NCBI GenBank assembly: GCA_934101425.1
Contig: CAKOQQ010000006.1
Location: 1-64,000, forward strand
Origin: an uncultured Bacilli bacterium
GTDB taxonomy: Bacteria; Bacillota_I; Bacilli_A; RF39; UBA660
Length of the DNA stretch: 64,000 bases
Direction: 5' to 3'
Every line of letters starts with the position of its first letter. Positions within the stretch are counted from its first letter, which is position 1. Shown piece after piece: positions 43,562-52,233 of this stretch. Position numbers and translations under genes: made by a program. Under the pieces are notes generated by a model, which was not told where the DNA came from, did not search any database, and saw only the letters and a list, made by a program, of their open reading frames with translations.

Positions 43562-43930
43562 ATGAAAAGTAGAAAAGGATTTACACTTATTGAGTTAGTA
43601 GCTGTAGTAACTTTTGTTGCAATAATAGGTACAGTAGTTGCAATAAATATAACTAATCAAGTGAAAAAACAAGAAGAAAAAAATTATGATAGATATTTAG
43701 AAATAATTACATCAGCAACAGAACTTTATGTTGAACAACATAGAAATAGATATGTTACTTTGAATGAAGAAGGTAGTAGCATATATATTTCAATAAGTGA
43801 ACTTATAAGTGCAAATATGATAGATGAAACACTAACAAATCCTAAAACTAATAATTATGTAAGTAAATCTGGTCGTGTAAAAGTAACTGTAAGAAGTGAT
43901 AAAACATTAGAATATATAGTGGAGGAATAA
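43562..43930 (+). CDS. Type IV pilin-like protein
   Basis: The 122-aa protein starts KSRKGFTLIELVAVVTFVAI, a clear class III signal, with Glu at +5. A helix and short soluble domain follow, without cysteines. It resembles a minor pilin or pseudopilin. GGTGATAGT precedes the ATG. It is followed by pgk after one base, so it heads a unit with glycolytic genes, an odd association. Confidence 0.87.
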   Translation: MKSRKGFTLIELVAVVTFVAIIGTVVAINITNQVKKQEEKNYDRYLEIITSATELYVEQHRNRYVTLNEEGSSIYISISELISANMIDETLTNPKTNNYVSKSGRVKVTVRSDKTLEYIVEE

Positions 43931-43931
43931 T

Positions 43932-45104
43932 ATGAAAAAAACAATAAGAGATTATGATTTAAATGGAAAAAAAGTGATAATAAGAGTAGATTTTAATGTG
44001 CCTATAAAAGATGGTGTTATAAAAGATGATAATAGAATAAGAGAATCTTTAAAAACTATTAACTATGCAATAGATAATAATGCTAAAGTAATTCTTTTAA
44101 GCCATTTAGGTAGAGTAAAAGAAGAAAGTGATTTAGCTAAAAATGATTTAGCCCCAGTAGCAAAAAGACTTAGTGAGTTATTAGGAAAAGAAGTTATATT
44201 TTCTCCTACTACAAGAGATTTAGAAAAATATGTAGATAATATGAAAGAAAAAGATGTTCTTTTAGTACAAAACACTAGATATGAAGACTTAGATGGTAAG
44301 AAGGAAAGCTCAAACGATAAAGAATTAGCTAGTTATTGGGCTAGTTTAGGAGAAATTTTTATAAATGATGCCTTTGGAACTTCTCATAGAGCACATGCAT
44401 CTAATGTTGGTATCGCTAGTATACTTCCAAATGGTATAGGGTTTTTAGTAGAAAAAGAATTAAAAGAACTGGATTTAACTAATATAGAAAGACCATTTAC
44501 AGTAATTTTAGGTGGATCTAAAGTAAGTGATAAAATAGGTGTTATTGAAAATTTAGTAAATATAGCAGATTATATACTAATAGGTGGAGGTATGGCATAT
44601 ACTTTCTTATCAGCAGCAGGATTTAATATAGGTTCATCACTTTTAGATAGTGAAAATATTGAATTTTGTAAGAGTATGTTAGGTAAATACCCTGATAAAA
44701 TAATATTACCTACTGATAGTATTGTAACTAAAGAAGTAAGTGAAAATAGTCCGTATATGGAAAAATATATAACTGATTTTGATAATGATGATATTGGAGT
44801 TGATATTGGTCACTCTACAGTAAAATTATTTAAAGAAACTTTAGTTAATTCTAAAACTGTTATATGGAATGGACCAGTTGGAATATTTGAAATGGATAAT
44901 TTTTCAAAAGGTACTAAAGAATTATTAGAAATTTTGAGTAAATTAGACGCAAAAGTTATAATTGGTGGTGGAGACACAGCATCAGCGGCAATTAACTTTG
45001 GATATAAAGATGCATTTAGTCATATATCTACTGGTGGTGGAGCATCATTAGAATTATTAGAAGGTAAAAAATTACCTGGTATAGAATCTATTTTAGAAAA
45101 GTAG
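43932..45104 (+). CDS. pgk: Phosphoglycerate kinase
   Basis: Pgk makes ATP in glycolysis. RVDFNVPIKDGVI, LLSHLGRVK, NTRYEDLDGKKESSNDKELA, FINDAFGTSHRAHAS, LGGSKVSDKIGVI and the nucleotide site GGGDTASA with STGGGASLELLEGK are present. Length is 390 aa. GGAGGAATA precedes ATG 43932. tpiA lies two genes downstream. Confidence 0.97.
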   Translation: MKKTIRDYDLNGKKVIIRVDFNVPIKDGVIKDDNRIRESLKTINYAIDNNAKVILLSHLGRVKEESDLAKNDLAPVAKRLSELLGKEVIFSPTTRDLEKYVDNMKEKDVLLVQNTRYEDLDGKKESSNDKELASYWASLGEIFINDAFGTSHRAHASNVGIASILPNGIGFLVEKELKELDLTNIERPFTVILGGSKVSDKIGVIENLVNIADYILIGGGMAYTFLSAAGFNIGSSLLDSENIEFCKSMLGKYPDKIILPTDSIVTKEVSENSPYMEKYITDFDNDDIGVDIGHSTVKLFKETLVNSKTVIWNGPVGIFEMDNFSKGTKELLEILSKLDAKVIIGGGDTASAAINFGYKDAFSHISTGGGASLELLEGKKLPGIESILEK

Positions 45105-45111
45105 TGATAAT

Positions 45112-46341
45112 ATGAGAATAGGAATATTTAGTGACACATATACACCATTTATAAATGGTGTGTCTACTAGTATTGTTTGTTTAAAAAAAGCTTTAGAGAA
45201 AAAAGGCCATGAAGTATATGTTGTAACTGTTAATAATGAAAAAATGGGTTATAGCTATGACGAAAAAGAAAGAGTTATGAGAATTCCTGCACTTAAAGCA
45301 GGAATTTATGACTATAGATTATCAATGATATACTCATTTAAAGCTAAAAAGAAAATAAAAGAATTAAATTTGGATGTAATTCATTCACAAACCGAATTTG
45401 GTATAGGTACATTTGCAAGATTAGTAGCAATGGAACTTGATATACCAATAGTTCATACATATCATACTTTATATGAAGAATACTTAAATTCTCTTACTAA
45501 AAATAAAATAAAGTATATGGTAAATGGTTTTGTAGAATATTTAGCTGAATATTATTGTGATTCCTCTATAGGAGAATTAATTGTACCTACAGCTAAGACA
45601 AAAGAAATATTTAAGAAACAATACAAATTTAAAAGAGAGGTACATGTTATACCTAATGGAATAGACTTAGATAAATTTAGTATAGAAAATATAAATAAAA
45701 AAGAATTAGAAAAAATAAAAAAACAATATGGTATAAAAGATACTGATTTTGTAATAATGTATGTTGGTAGATTAGGACCTGAAAAGAACATTCCTTTTTT
45801 AGCGAGAGCACAAAAACAAATAGTAAAAAAACATAAAAATTGTAAACTAGTTATAGTAGGTGAAGGACCTATGAAAAATGAACTTGAAAAAATTACATCT
45901 TCAATTAGAGAAAATGTTATTTTTACAGGTAAAATACCTCAATCAGATATTCAATATTATTATAGATTAGCGGATGTATTTGCAACAGCGTCAAAGTTTG
46001 AAACTCAAGGACTTACTGTAATAGAAGCTTTAGCATCAGGAGTATGTGCATTATGTATTTTAGATGATAGTTTTAAAGATGCACTTATAGATAATGTGAA
46101 TGGTAATTTCTTTGAAACTGAAAAAGGATATGTAGATTTAGTCGATAAATTAATGACTGATGAAAAACTATTAAATAAATATAAGAAAAACGCAATTAAA
46201 ACCGCTAATGAACATTCATATCTAACATTTGGAGACAAAGTGTTAGAAGTATATGAATTAGCAATTAAAAATAATAAAGAAAAAACTACTAGATATATGG
46301 ATAGATTTAAGAAAACAGTAAAAGGAGTTCTAAAAAAATGA
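45112..46341 (+). CDS. Family 4 glycosyltransferase, probable diacylglycerol glucosyltransferase
   Basis: The 409-aa GT-B enzyme starts IGIFSDTYTPFINGVSTSI. It has HTYHTLYEEYL, a central VIPNGIDLDKF and a C-terminal donor site FVIMYVGRLGPEKN plus TQGLTVIEALASGV (the E-x7-E motif). The GVSTS and HTYHTLYE blocks are typical of 1,2-diacylglycerol 3-glucosyltransferases of Bacilli and mollicutes, which make membrane glycolipids from UDP-glucose. The acceptor is inferred. It lies between pgk and tpiA with tight spacing. Confidence 0.85.
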   Translation: MRIGIFSDTYTPFINGVSTSIVCLKKALEKKGHEVYVVTVNNEKMGYSYDEKERVMRIPALKAGIYDYRLSMIYSFKAKKKIKELNLDVIHSQTEFGIGTFARLVAMELDIPIVHTYHTLYEEYLNSLTKNKIKYMVNGFVEYLAEYYCDSSIGELIVPTAKTKEIFKKQYKFKREVHVIPNGIDLDKFSIENINKKELEKIKKQYGIKDTDFVIMYVGRLGPEKNIPFLARAQKQIVKKHKNCKLVIVGEGPMKNELEKITSSIRENVIFTGKIPQSDIQYYYRLADVFATASKFETQGLTVIEALASGVCALCILDDSFKDALIDNVNGNFFETEKGYVDLVDKLMTDEKLLNKYKKNAIKTANEHSYLTFGDKVLEVYELAIKNNKEKTTRYMDRFKKTVKGVLKK

Positions 46342-47018
46342 AAATTTTAGCAGCAAACTTTAAAATGAATTTAACACTAAATGAAATAAATGAATATATA
46401 GATAAAATAAAAGATATAGATAATAAAAATATTGTACTTATACCATCAAATATCTATATACCTTATTTTTTAAATAAAAAATTTAGTGTAGGCGTTCAAG
46501 ATGCATATTACTTAGATAATGGAGCATTTACTGGTGAAGTATCTGCTAAACAAATAAGTAGTCTTGGTGTTAATTATGCAATAATTGGCCATAGTGAAAG
46601 AAGAATGTATTTTAATGAAACTAATGATATATTAAATAAAAAAATATTATCATGTGAAAGTAATGGGTTAAAAGTAATATATTGTATAGGTGAAACTAAG
46701 GAAGAAAGAGAATCTAATAAAACTAAAGAAGTACTTTTAAAACAATTAGACGAAGGATTAAAAGGTGCTAGTGAAGTAATAATTGCTTATGAACCAAGAT
46801 GGGCTATAGGTACTAATGTTACACCTACAAACGAAGAGATTGAAGACATTATTAGTTTTATAAAGAGTAAATATAACTATAAAGTCTTGTATGGTGGATC
46901 TACAAATGATAAAAATATAGCTAGTTTAAATACTATTTCTAATGTAGATGGATTTCTAGTAGGTGGAGCATCACTAGATTATGATAAATTTAAAAAAATG
47001 ATAGAAATTGTCTTTTGA
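46338..47018 (+). CDS. tpiA: Triosephosphate isomerase
   Basis: TpiA interconverts dihydroxyacetone phosphate and glyceraldehyde 3-phosphate. Lys in AANFKMN, His in IGHSERR, the catalytic Glu in AYEPRWAIGT, YGGS and GFLVGGASL are all kept. At 226 aa it is about 20-25 residues shorter than usual TIMs, with a compressed N-terminal half. It overlaps the previous gene by 4 bases (ATGA). Confidence 0.94.
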   Translation: MKILAANFKMNLTLNEINEYIDKIKDIDNKNIVLIPSNIYIPYFLNKKFSVGVQDAYYLDNGAFTGEVSAKQISSLGVNYAIIGHSERRMYFNETNDILNKKILSCESNGLKVIYCIGETKEERESNKTKEVLLKQLDEGLKGASEVIIAYEPRWAIGTNVTPTNEEIEDIISFIKSKYNYKVLYGGSTNDKNIASLNTISNVDGFLVGGASLDYDKFKKMIEIVF

Positions 47019-47028
47019 CAATTTTTTT
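47005..47028 (+). terminator. Terminator after tpiA
   Basis: AAATTGTC-TTTT-GACAATTT and more T form a perfect 8-bp stem around the tpiA stop. Confidence 0.85.
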
Positions 47029-47036
47029 CTATCTTT

Positions 47037-47053
47037 TTCGACAAAATTCGACA
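47037..47053 (+). promoter_or_regulatory. Two tandem Spo0A boxes upstream of spo0A
   Basis: TTCGACA occurs at 47037-47043 and 47047-47053, in the same orientation and 10 bases apart, one helical turn. The known 0A box is TGTCGAA, the reverse complement. They lie about 80 bases before spo0A and suggest self-regulation. Confidence 0.8.
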
Positions 47054-47133
47054 AAACTAGCTAAAAAATAGACTAGATATTATACCTATAATTAATATAT
47101 AATGTAAGGGTAGTCATTAGAGGGAGAATTTTT

Positions 47134-47901
47134 ATGGACAAAATAAAAGTAATAATGGTAGATGATAATATCGGGCTAGTAGAAATGGTTGAAGAATACT
47201 TTAATGAAAGTAAAAGTATAAAATTAGTAAATAAAGCATACGATGGTATTGAAGGAATAGATTTAATAGAAAAAGAACGCGGAAATTATGATGTAATTAT
47301 ATTAGATTTAATTATGCCTAATAAAGACGGAATATATGTTTTAGAAGAAATGAAAAAAAGAGGTATAAAAGAAAAAGTTATAGTACTTACAAGTTATAAT
47401 GCTAGTAATGTAATAAAAGAAGTATCAAGTTATGGTGTTAGTTATTTTATGCTAAAACCATTTGATAATATTGAACTTGAAAAAAGAGTTTTAGATTTAT
47501 TTAAGAAGGAAGAAGAAACTAAAACAGTAGATTTTTATCATAGTAATATTCAAGTATCAATTACAAAAATGTTACATGAACTTGGAATACCATCCCATAT
47601 AAAGGGTTATCAATATTTAAGAGAAGCAATTACAGTAATATTTGAAAGACCAGAAACAATAGGTGGAATAACAAAAGAATTATATCCTGAATTAGCAAAT
47701 AAGTTTGATACAACAGTTTCAAGAGTAGAAAGAGCAATAAGACATGCCATTGAAGTAAGTTGGAATAGAGGCAATATTGATTTAATGGAAGAAATATTTG
47801 GACATAGTGTTGATATTGATAAAGCAAAGCCAACTAATTCAGAATTTGTAGTTACATTAGCAGATAAATTAAGATTAGATTTTCATCGTGTTGGATGTTA
47901 A
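47134..47901 (+). CDS. spo0A: Sporulation master regulator Spo0A
   Basis: The 255-aa response regulator has a receiver domain with acidic pair DD (10-11), phosphorylated Asp near 58 in VIILDLIMPNKDG, and lysine in LKPFD. After a linker comes the Spo0A-specific DNA-binding domain: LHELGIPSHIKGYQYLREAI, then ELYPELANKFDTTVSRVERAIRHAIEVSW. The recognition helix SRVERAIRHAIE is nearly identical to that of Bacillus. This points to a spore-forming ancestry or lifestyle. GGGAG precedes the ATG, and TATAAT is at about 47098-47103. Confidence 0.97.
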   Translation: MDKIKVIMVDDNIGLVEMVEEYFNESKSIKLVNKAYDGIEGIDLIEKERGNYDVIILDLIMPNKDGIYVLEEMKKRGIKEKVIVLTSYNASNVIKEVSSYGVSYFMLKPFDNIELEKRVLDLFKKEEETKTVDFYHSNIQVSITKMLHELGIPSHIKGYQYLREAITVIFERPETIGGITKELYPELANKFDTTVSRVERAIRHAIEVSWNRGNIDLMEEIFGHSVDIDKAKPTNSEFVVTLADKLRLDFHRVGC

Positions 47902-47974
47902 TTATCTTTTTTTGTATTAAATTATTCACTTTTAAAAAAATTGTGTTATAATTGTTATAGTAAGGAAGTGTGAT

Positions 47975-49834
47975 ATGAACGAAAATAATTTATTTCCAAA
48001 TGGAAATGGTACTGAAAATAACGATTTAGTACCAAATACATCTACCGATTCATTAGGAAATGCTACACCAAATGAACCAGTAGAACCTGTAGCACCAGTT
48101 GCTCCAGTAGAACCTATAGTAACACCTGTTACACCAGTAGAACCTATAGTAACACCTGTTACACCAGTAGAACCTACAGTAACGCCTGTTACACCAGTAG
48201 AACCTACAGTAACACCTGTTACACCAGTGGAACCTACAGTAACACCTATTACACCAGTGGAACCTACAGTAACACCTATTACACCAGTAGAACCTACAGT
48301 AACACCTGTTACACCAGTAGAACCTGTAGCACCAGTTGCTCCAGCTGAATCATTAGAAACTTCAGATCATGTTAGTGAAGCTGTTAAAACATTCACTCCA
48401 GATAGTACTGAAGACCATAAAGAAGAAAAAAAGAAAAAGAATTTATTATTACCAATATTACTAATTGTTTTAGCAATTGCAATACTTGGCGGTGTAGCTT
48501 ATTATTTCTTTTTCAAGAAAAGTAATTCAATAGAAGTAACAACTAAAGCATTTGAAAAATTAAAAAGTAATCTTGTTGAAGTAAGTGATTCTTTCTCTGA
48601 ATTAAAAGAAGGAACAAAGAAAGTAGATGCTTTAACTGCTAAAGGAGATTTAACGTTAGATGTTAAATCAGCTTATTTAGAATCTCAAAATAATGAAGAC
48701 TATAATAACTTAGTTGCTGTATTAAAAGATATGGTAGCTGAATATACTTTAGCAGTTGATTCAAAAACTGAAAACATGAATGTTGCAGTTACTATTAAAG
48801 CGTTAGGTGAAATGGTTTCAAGAGGATATGTAGTTAATGATGGTAAAGTATATTTACTTCTTAACAACAAATATGTAGATGTTACAGAAGATTTAAAAAA
48901 ATATTTAGTTAGTGTAGATAGTAGTAATTTTGAAGGATTATTAAAAGAACTTGAAGATATGGATGCATGGCATATATATGATGTTATTACATCAGCATTT
49001 GCATCATCATTAAAAGAAGAATATTTTGAAACAGAAAAAACTACTATTACTGTTGATAAGAAAGATGTAGATGTTACAAAACATATCTTAAAGATTACTA
49101 AAAAGAATGCTGCAGATATCATTAATGAAACAATAAAAAAAGTTAGTAAAGATGAAAAAGTAAATAGTATCTTTAAAAAATTAGGTGTAGATTTAAGTAC
49201 ACAAAAAGTTGAAAAAGAATATTTTGAAGATATGGAACCATTAGTAATCAATTTCTATGCTAAGAAAAATGATTTACTAAAAATTGAATTAGTTGAAGAA
49301 TATGAATCTACTGATTGGAATACAGAAGAAACAGTTTCTAATAGTTATGAAATTTCATATACTTTTGGAAAAACTACTGATGTAATATCTGTTGTTGGTA
49401 AACAAAATAAAGAAACTACTGTAAATGTTTCTGTTGAATTAACAGTTAGTAAAAATTCATTAAAAATAGAACTATATCAAGATAGTTCAAAAATTGGTAC
49501 TTTAGAATTTAATGCTACTAAAGATAGTATGAATTTAGCTTTAAATGCTAATGTTATGGCTACTGAAGTAGTTGCTAATATTTCTTTAAAAGAAACAGAA
49601 GAAAGTGGTAAAAATAAACTTGTTGTAAGTGGTAATGTTACAATTAATACAATTGAATACTTAAAATTTACAGCAACTACAAATTATACTTTAGAAGAAA
49701 AATATGTACCAGTTGATGTAAGTGGTGCAGTTACTAAAGATACACTTACTCGTGCTGAACAAGAAGAGTTAGAATCTTTAATTGAAAATTTTCAAAATAT
49801 GTTTAGTGGATTTGCTTACAATTACTTATACTAA
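47975..49834 (+). CDS. Membrane protein with cytoplasmic Pro-rich repeats and large outer domain
   Basis: The 619-aa protein has an acidic, Pro/Thr/Val-rich N-terminus with seven tandem 10-residue repeats of PVEPTVTPVT. A lysine cluster and one membrane helix (LLLPILLIVLAIAILGGVAY) near residue 160-180 follow, and then an outer domain of about 435 residues. The outer domain has LTLDVKSAYLES, MVAEYTLAVDSKTENM and a long stretch of alternating beta-rich sequence like lipoprotein LolA/YhdV-type folds. I do not recognise the family by name. With the lysines before the helix the repeats should be inside the cell. A promoter-like TTGTGTTATAAT and AAGGAAG precede the ATG. Confidence 0.75.
   Translation: MNENNLFPNGNGTENNDLVPNTSTDSLGNATPNEPVEPVAPVAPVEPIVTPVTPVEPIVTPVTPVEPTVTPVTPVEPTVTPVTPVEPTVTPITPVEPTVTPITPVEPTVTPVTPVEPVAPVAPAESLETSDHVSEAVKTFTPDSTEDHKEEKKKKNLLLPILLIVLAIAILGGVAYYFFFKKSNSIEVTTKAFEKLKSNLVEVSDSFSELKEGTKKVDALTAKGDLTLDVKSAYLESQNNEDYNNLVAVLKDMVAEYTLAVDSKTENMNVAVTIKALGEMVSRGYVVNDGKVYLLLNNKYVDVTEDLKKYLVSVDSSNFEGLLKELEDMDAWHIYDVITSAFASSLKEEYFETEKTTITVDKKDVDVTKHILKITKKNAADIINETIKKVSKDEKVNSIFKKLGVDLSTQKVEKEYFEDMEPLVINFYAKKNDLLKIELVEEYESTDWNTEETVSNSYEISYTFGKTTDVISVVGKQNKETTVNVSVELTVSKNSLKIELYQDSSKIGTLEFNATKDSMNLALNANVMATEVVANISLKETEESGKNKLVVSGNVTINTIEYLKFTATTNYTLEEKYVPVDVSGAVTKDTLTRAEQEELESLIENFQNMFSGFAYNYLY
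48104..48313 (+). repeat. Seven tandem 30-bp repeats in a coding region
   Basis: The unit CCAGTAGAACCTACAGTAAC plus ACCTGTTACA repeats seven times with few changes (ATA/ACA, GTT/ATT, GTA/GTG, ACA/ACG). It codes PVEP(I/T)VTP(V/I)T. Near-identical units can change number by slippage. Confidence 0.9.
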
Positions 49835-49867
49835 AAAATAAAAGATTATATCTTTTATTTTTTTTTA
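49834..49867. terminator. Terminator between convergent genes
   Basis: AAATAAAAGA-TTATA-TCTTTTATTT and a long T run lie between the Pro-repeat gene and the penicillin-binding protein gene. Confidence 0.8.
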
Positions 49868-51808
49868 TTCTTCTTTAATAGTAGGAATCGCATCATCTAA
49901 AGTTTTATTATCTACTTTAGGCTCGGTTCCTTTTATATAATATGTTAATTTTTTTTTGGTATTTTCTGTAGCTATTTTACCGCTTATAGGATCTACTATA
50001 ACACCAACAACATTATCAGGTATTTTGTACCATTCTTCTTCTTTATCTTTTAAGTATTCCTTAGCAGTATCAATCCATATATTTTTTATTTGAGAACTTA
50101 CGGCAATAGGTGGAGCATCATTATTATCATATCCTGCCCATATTGCAAATACTATATTTGGATTATAACCTATAACCCATCTATCATAGTCAGTAGTTCC
50201 TGTTTTAAGAGCATATTTTCTATCGATTTTAGAAGCTATATTAATACATGTTGGTGAACCATAATCAACTAATACTGAGGAGTAACAATTAGTTAACATT
50301 TCATTAAGTACAAATACATTACTTTTATTTAATATGTTTTCACTAGTTATTTTTCTTTCGTATAGTACATTACCATTAACATCTTCTACTTTAGTTATAG
50401 TAAATGTATCAACTTTACTTCCTCCATTAGCAAATGTAGAATAAGCTTTTACCATATCAATTAAAGGTATTTCTACACTACCTAAAGCTAGAGATGGTAG
50501 GGCTTCTACATTTTTAGTTATACCAACTCTTTTAAGCATATTTACTAGGTTTTCTTCTCCTAAAAATAAATGTGTTTTTACAGCATATATATTATCAGAA
50601 TATGCTAAAGCAGTCATCATACTAATTTGTTTATCTGGATATCTATCATCAAAATTTTTAGGACTATAAGTTTTATCATACGAAAATGTAAATGTTGTTC
50701 TAGATGATGTAAAAGTAGTAGATGGTGTAAAACCATTTTCTAAAGCACTATAATATAAAAGAGGTTTAATAGTAGATCCTACCTGTCTATAAGCTTTAGT
50801 AGCTCTATTAAAAGCTGATTTATTATAATCTCTGCCACCAATAAGAGCTAATATAGCACCAGTATTTGGGTCTGCTATAGAAGATGCGATTTCTACATCA
50901 GAATCAATATATAAGTTTATTTTATCTGTTAATATATTTTGAGCATTAACATCTAAAGTAGTATATATTTTTAATCCACCAGTTTTTATAAAAGAAGAGG
51001 GAATAGATTTAATACTTTTAAGCTCAGATATAACAGTATCTTTAAAATACATATATGATTCATTATTTTTATCTGTTTTACCTACATAAGATAAAGATAT
51101 ATTATAAGCTTCATCAGCTTCATTACTAGTTATATAACCATTCTTTACCATGGCATTTAATATAGTTTTTTGTCTTTGCTTTGCTTTAACCGGATTAACT
51201 AAAGGAGAATAATATGAAGGGGACTTGGGTATCCCTGCTAACATACTAGCTTCTGCAAGAGTTAAATCTTTAGAATTCTTATTAAAGTAATATTTAGAAG
51301 CATTTTCTATTCCATATACTCCTCCATAGTTAATAGTATTTAAGTATCCCTCTAATATTTCATCTTTAGAATAATGAACTTCTAATCTTAAAGTTAACCA
51401 AGCTTCATTTATTTTTCTTTTCCAAGTTTTATCAAAATCTAGCCATAAATTTTTAGCATATTGTTGTGTTATAGTAGATGCCCCTTGAAGAGTTTTTTTG
51501 TTTTTAATATTTACCATCATAGCTTTTATAATTCTTAAATAATCAAAACCTTGATGTTTATAAAAATTTTTATCCTCAACTGATATAGTAGCGTCAATTA
51601 GGTAATTAGATATATCTTCTATTTTTACCCATTCATCATTTTTACCGTAAAATAATTCTCCATTATTATCAAATAAATAATACCCATTTGCTGAATTAAT
51701 TGATAATTTTGGTAACATCCTAGCATATAAAAGCACACCACCATACGTGAGTAACACTAATATAATTGATACAAGAAAAATTTTATATAACTTCCTAATT
51801 ATTTTCAT
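49865..51808 (-). CDS. Class A penicillin-binding protein (transglycosylase/transpeptidase)
   Basis: This bifunctional enzyme polymerises and cross-links peptidoglycan. The 647-aa protein has one N-terminal membrane helix and a GT51 domain (ATISVEDKNFYKHQGFD with the catalytic Glu, QGASTITQQYAKN, EILEGYLNTINYG). The transpeptidase domain follows, with SxxK in VGSTIKP near residue 339, SDN in AYSDNIYAVK and KTGTT near 535. It is like PBP1a/PonA or PbpG. The real cell wall shows that this is not a mollicute in lifestyle. A deacetylase and a FemX-like enzyme elsewhere in the window act on the same polymer. Confidence 0.94.
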   Translation of the reverse strand: MKIIRKLYKIFLVSIILVLLTYGGVLLYARMLPKLSINSANGYYLFDNNGELFYGKNDEWVKIEDISNYLIDATISVEDKNFYKHQGFDYLRIIKAMMVNIKNKKTLQGASTITQQYAKNLWLDFDKTWKRKINEAWLTLRLEVHYSKDEILEGYLNTINYGGVYGIENASKYYFNKNSKDLTLAEASMLAGIPKSPSYYSPLVNPVKAKQRQKTILNAMVKNGYITSNEADEAYNISLSYVGKTDKNNESYMYFKDTVISELKSIKSIPSSFIKTGGLKIYTTLDVNAQNILTDKINLYIDSDVEIASSIADPNTGAILALIGGRDYNKSAFNRATKAYRQVGSTIKPLLYYSALENGFTPSTTFTSSRTTFTFSYDKTYSPKNFDDRYPDKQISMMTALAYSDNIYAVKTHLFLGEENLVNMLKRVGITKNVEALPSLALGSVEIPLIDMVKAYSTFANGGSKVDTFTITKVEDVNGNVLYERKITSENILNKSNVFVLNEMLTNCYSSVLVDYGSPTCINIASKIDRKYALKTGTTDYDRWVIGYNPNIVFAIWAGYDNNDAPPIAVSSQIKNIWIDTAKEYLKDKEEEWYKIPDNVVGVIVDPISGKIATENTKKKLTYYIKGTEPKVDNKTLDDAIPTIKEE

Positions 51809-51903
51809 ATATTCACCTAAATATTATTATTTCAAAAAAAAACAAAAATATAAGTTTAAATTTAAATAAAAGTATGTTATACTTATGTGCAGTTGGTGAT
51901 ACT

Positions 51904-52233
51904 ATGAAAATAATGGTAAAAACAGTATTAAATAACTTAACTTTAAAAGAAAATCATAATAATAATGTAAATGGTATTTTAAAAGATGATACAGTTATTT
52001 ATTATGATAATAAAATAAAAATGAGTTTAAATTTTAAAGAGAGGGTTTTACGTCGGAGATCTAGTAATTATGAAATAATTTTAGATTTTAAAAAAAATAA
52101 GTGCTTTTATATAATGAATAATAATAAAATAACATTAGATATAAAAGTAAATGAAATTCGTGATGATTTTTATGTTGATTATGAAATAGAAGATAATCAT
52201 ATTATATATAGTATAAATTATGAGGTGATATAG
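51904..52233 (+). CDS. DUF1934 family protein (YwiB-like)
   Basis: The 109-aa protein is a small lipocalin-like barrel family of Bacilli. The pattern VIYYDNKIKMSLNFKERVLRRRSSNYEIILDF and the C-terminal VDYEIEDNHIIYSINYEV fit DUF1934. In Bacillus subtilis the homologue ywiB also lies just upstream of argS. The function is unknown. GGTGATACT precedes ATG 51904, so the frame from 51874 is too long. Its stop overlaps the argS start by one base. Confidence 0.82.
   Translation: MKIMVKTVLNNLTLKENHNNNVNGILKDDTVIYYDNKIKMSLNFKERVLRRRSSNYEIILDFKKNKCFYIMNNNKITLDIKVNEIRDDFYVDYEIEDNHIIYSINYEVI

Noticed and set aside
48104..48313. CRISPR-like regular repeats
   Set aside because: The units are contiguous, with no spacers, and encode an in-frame Pro-rich peptide.
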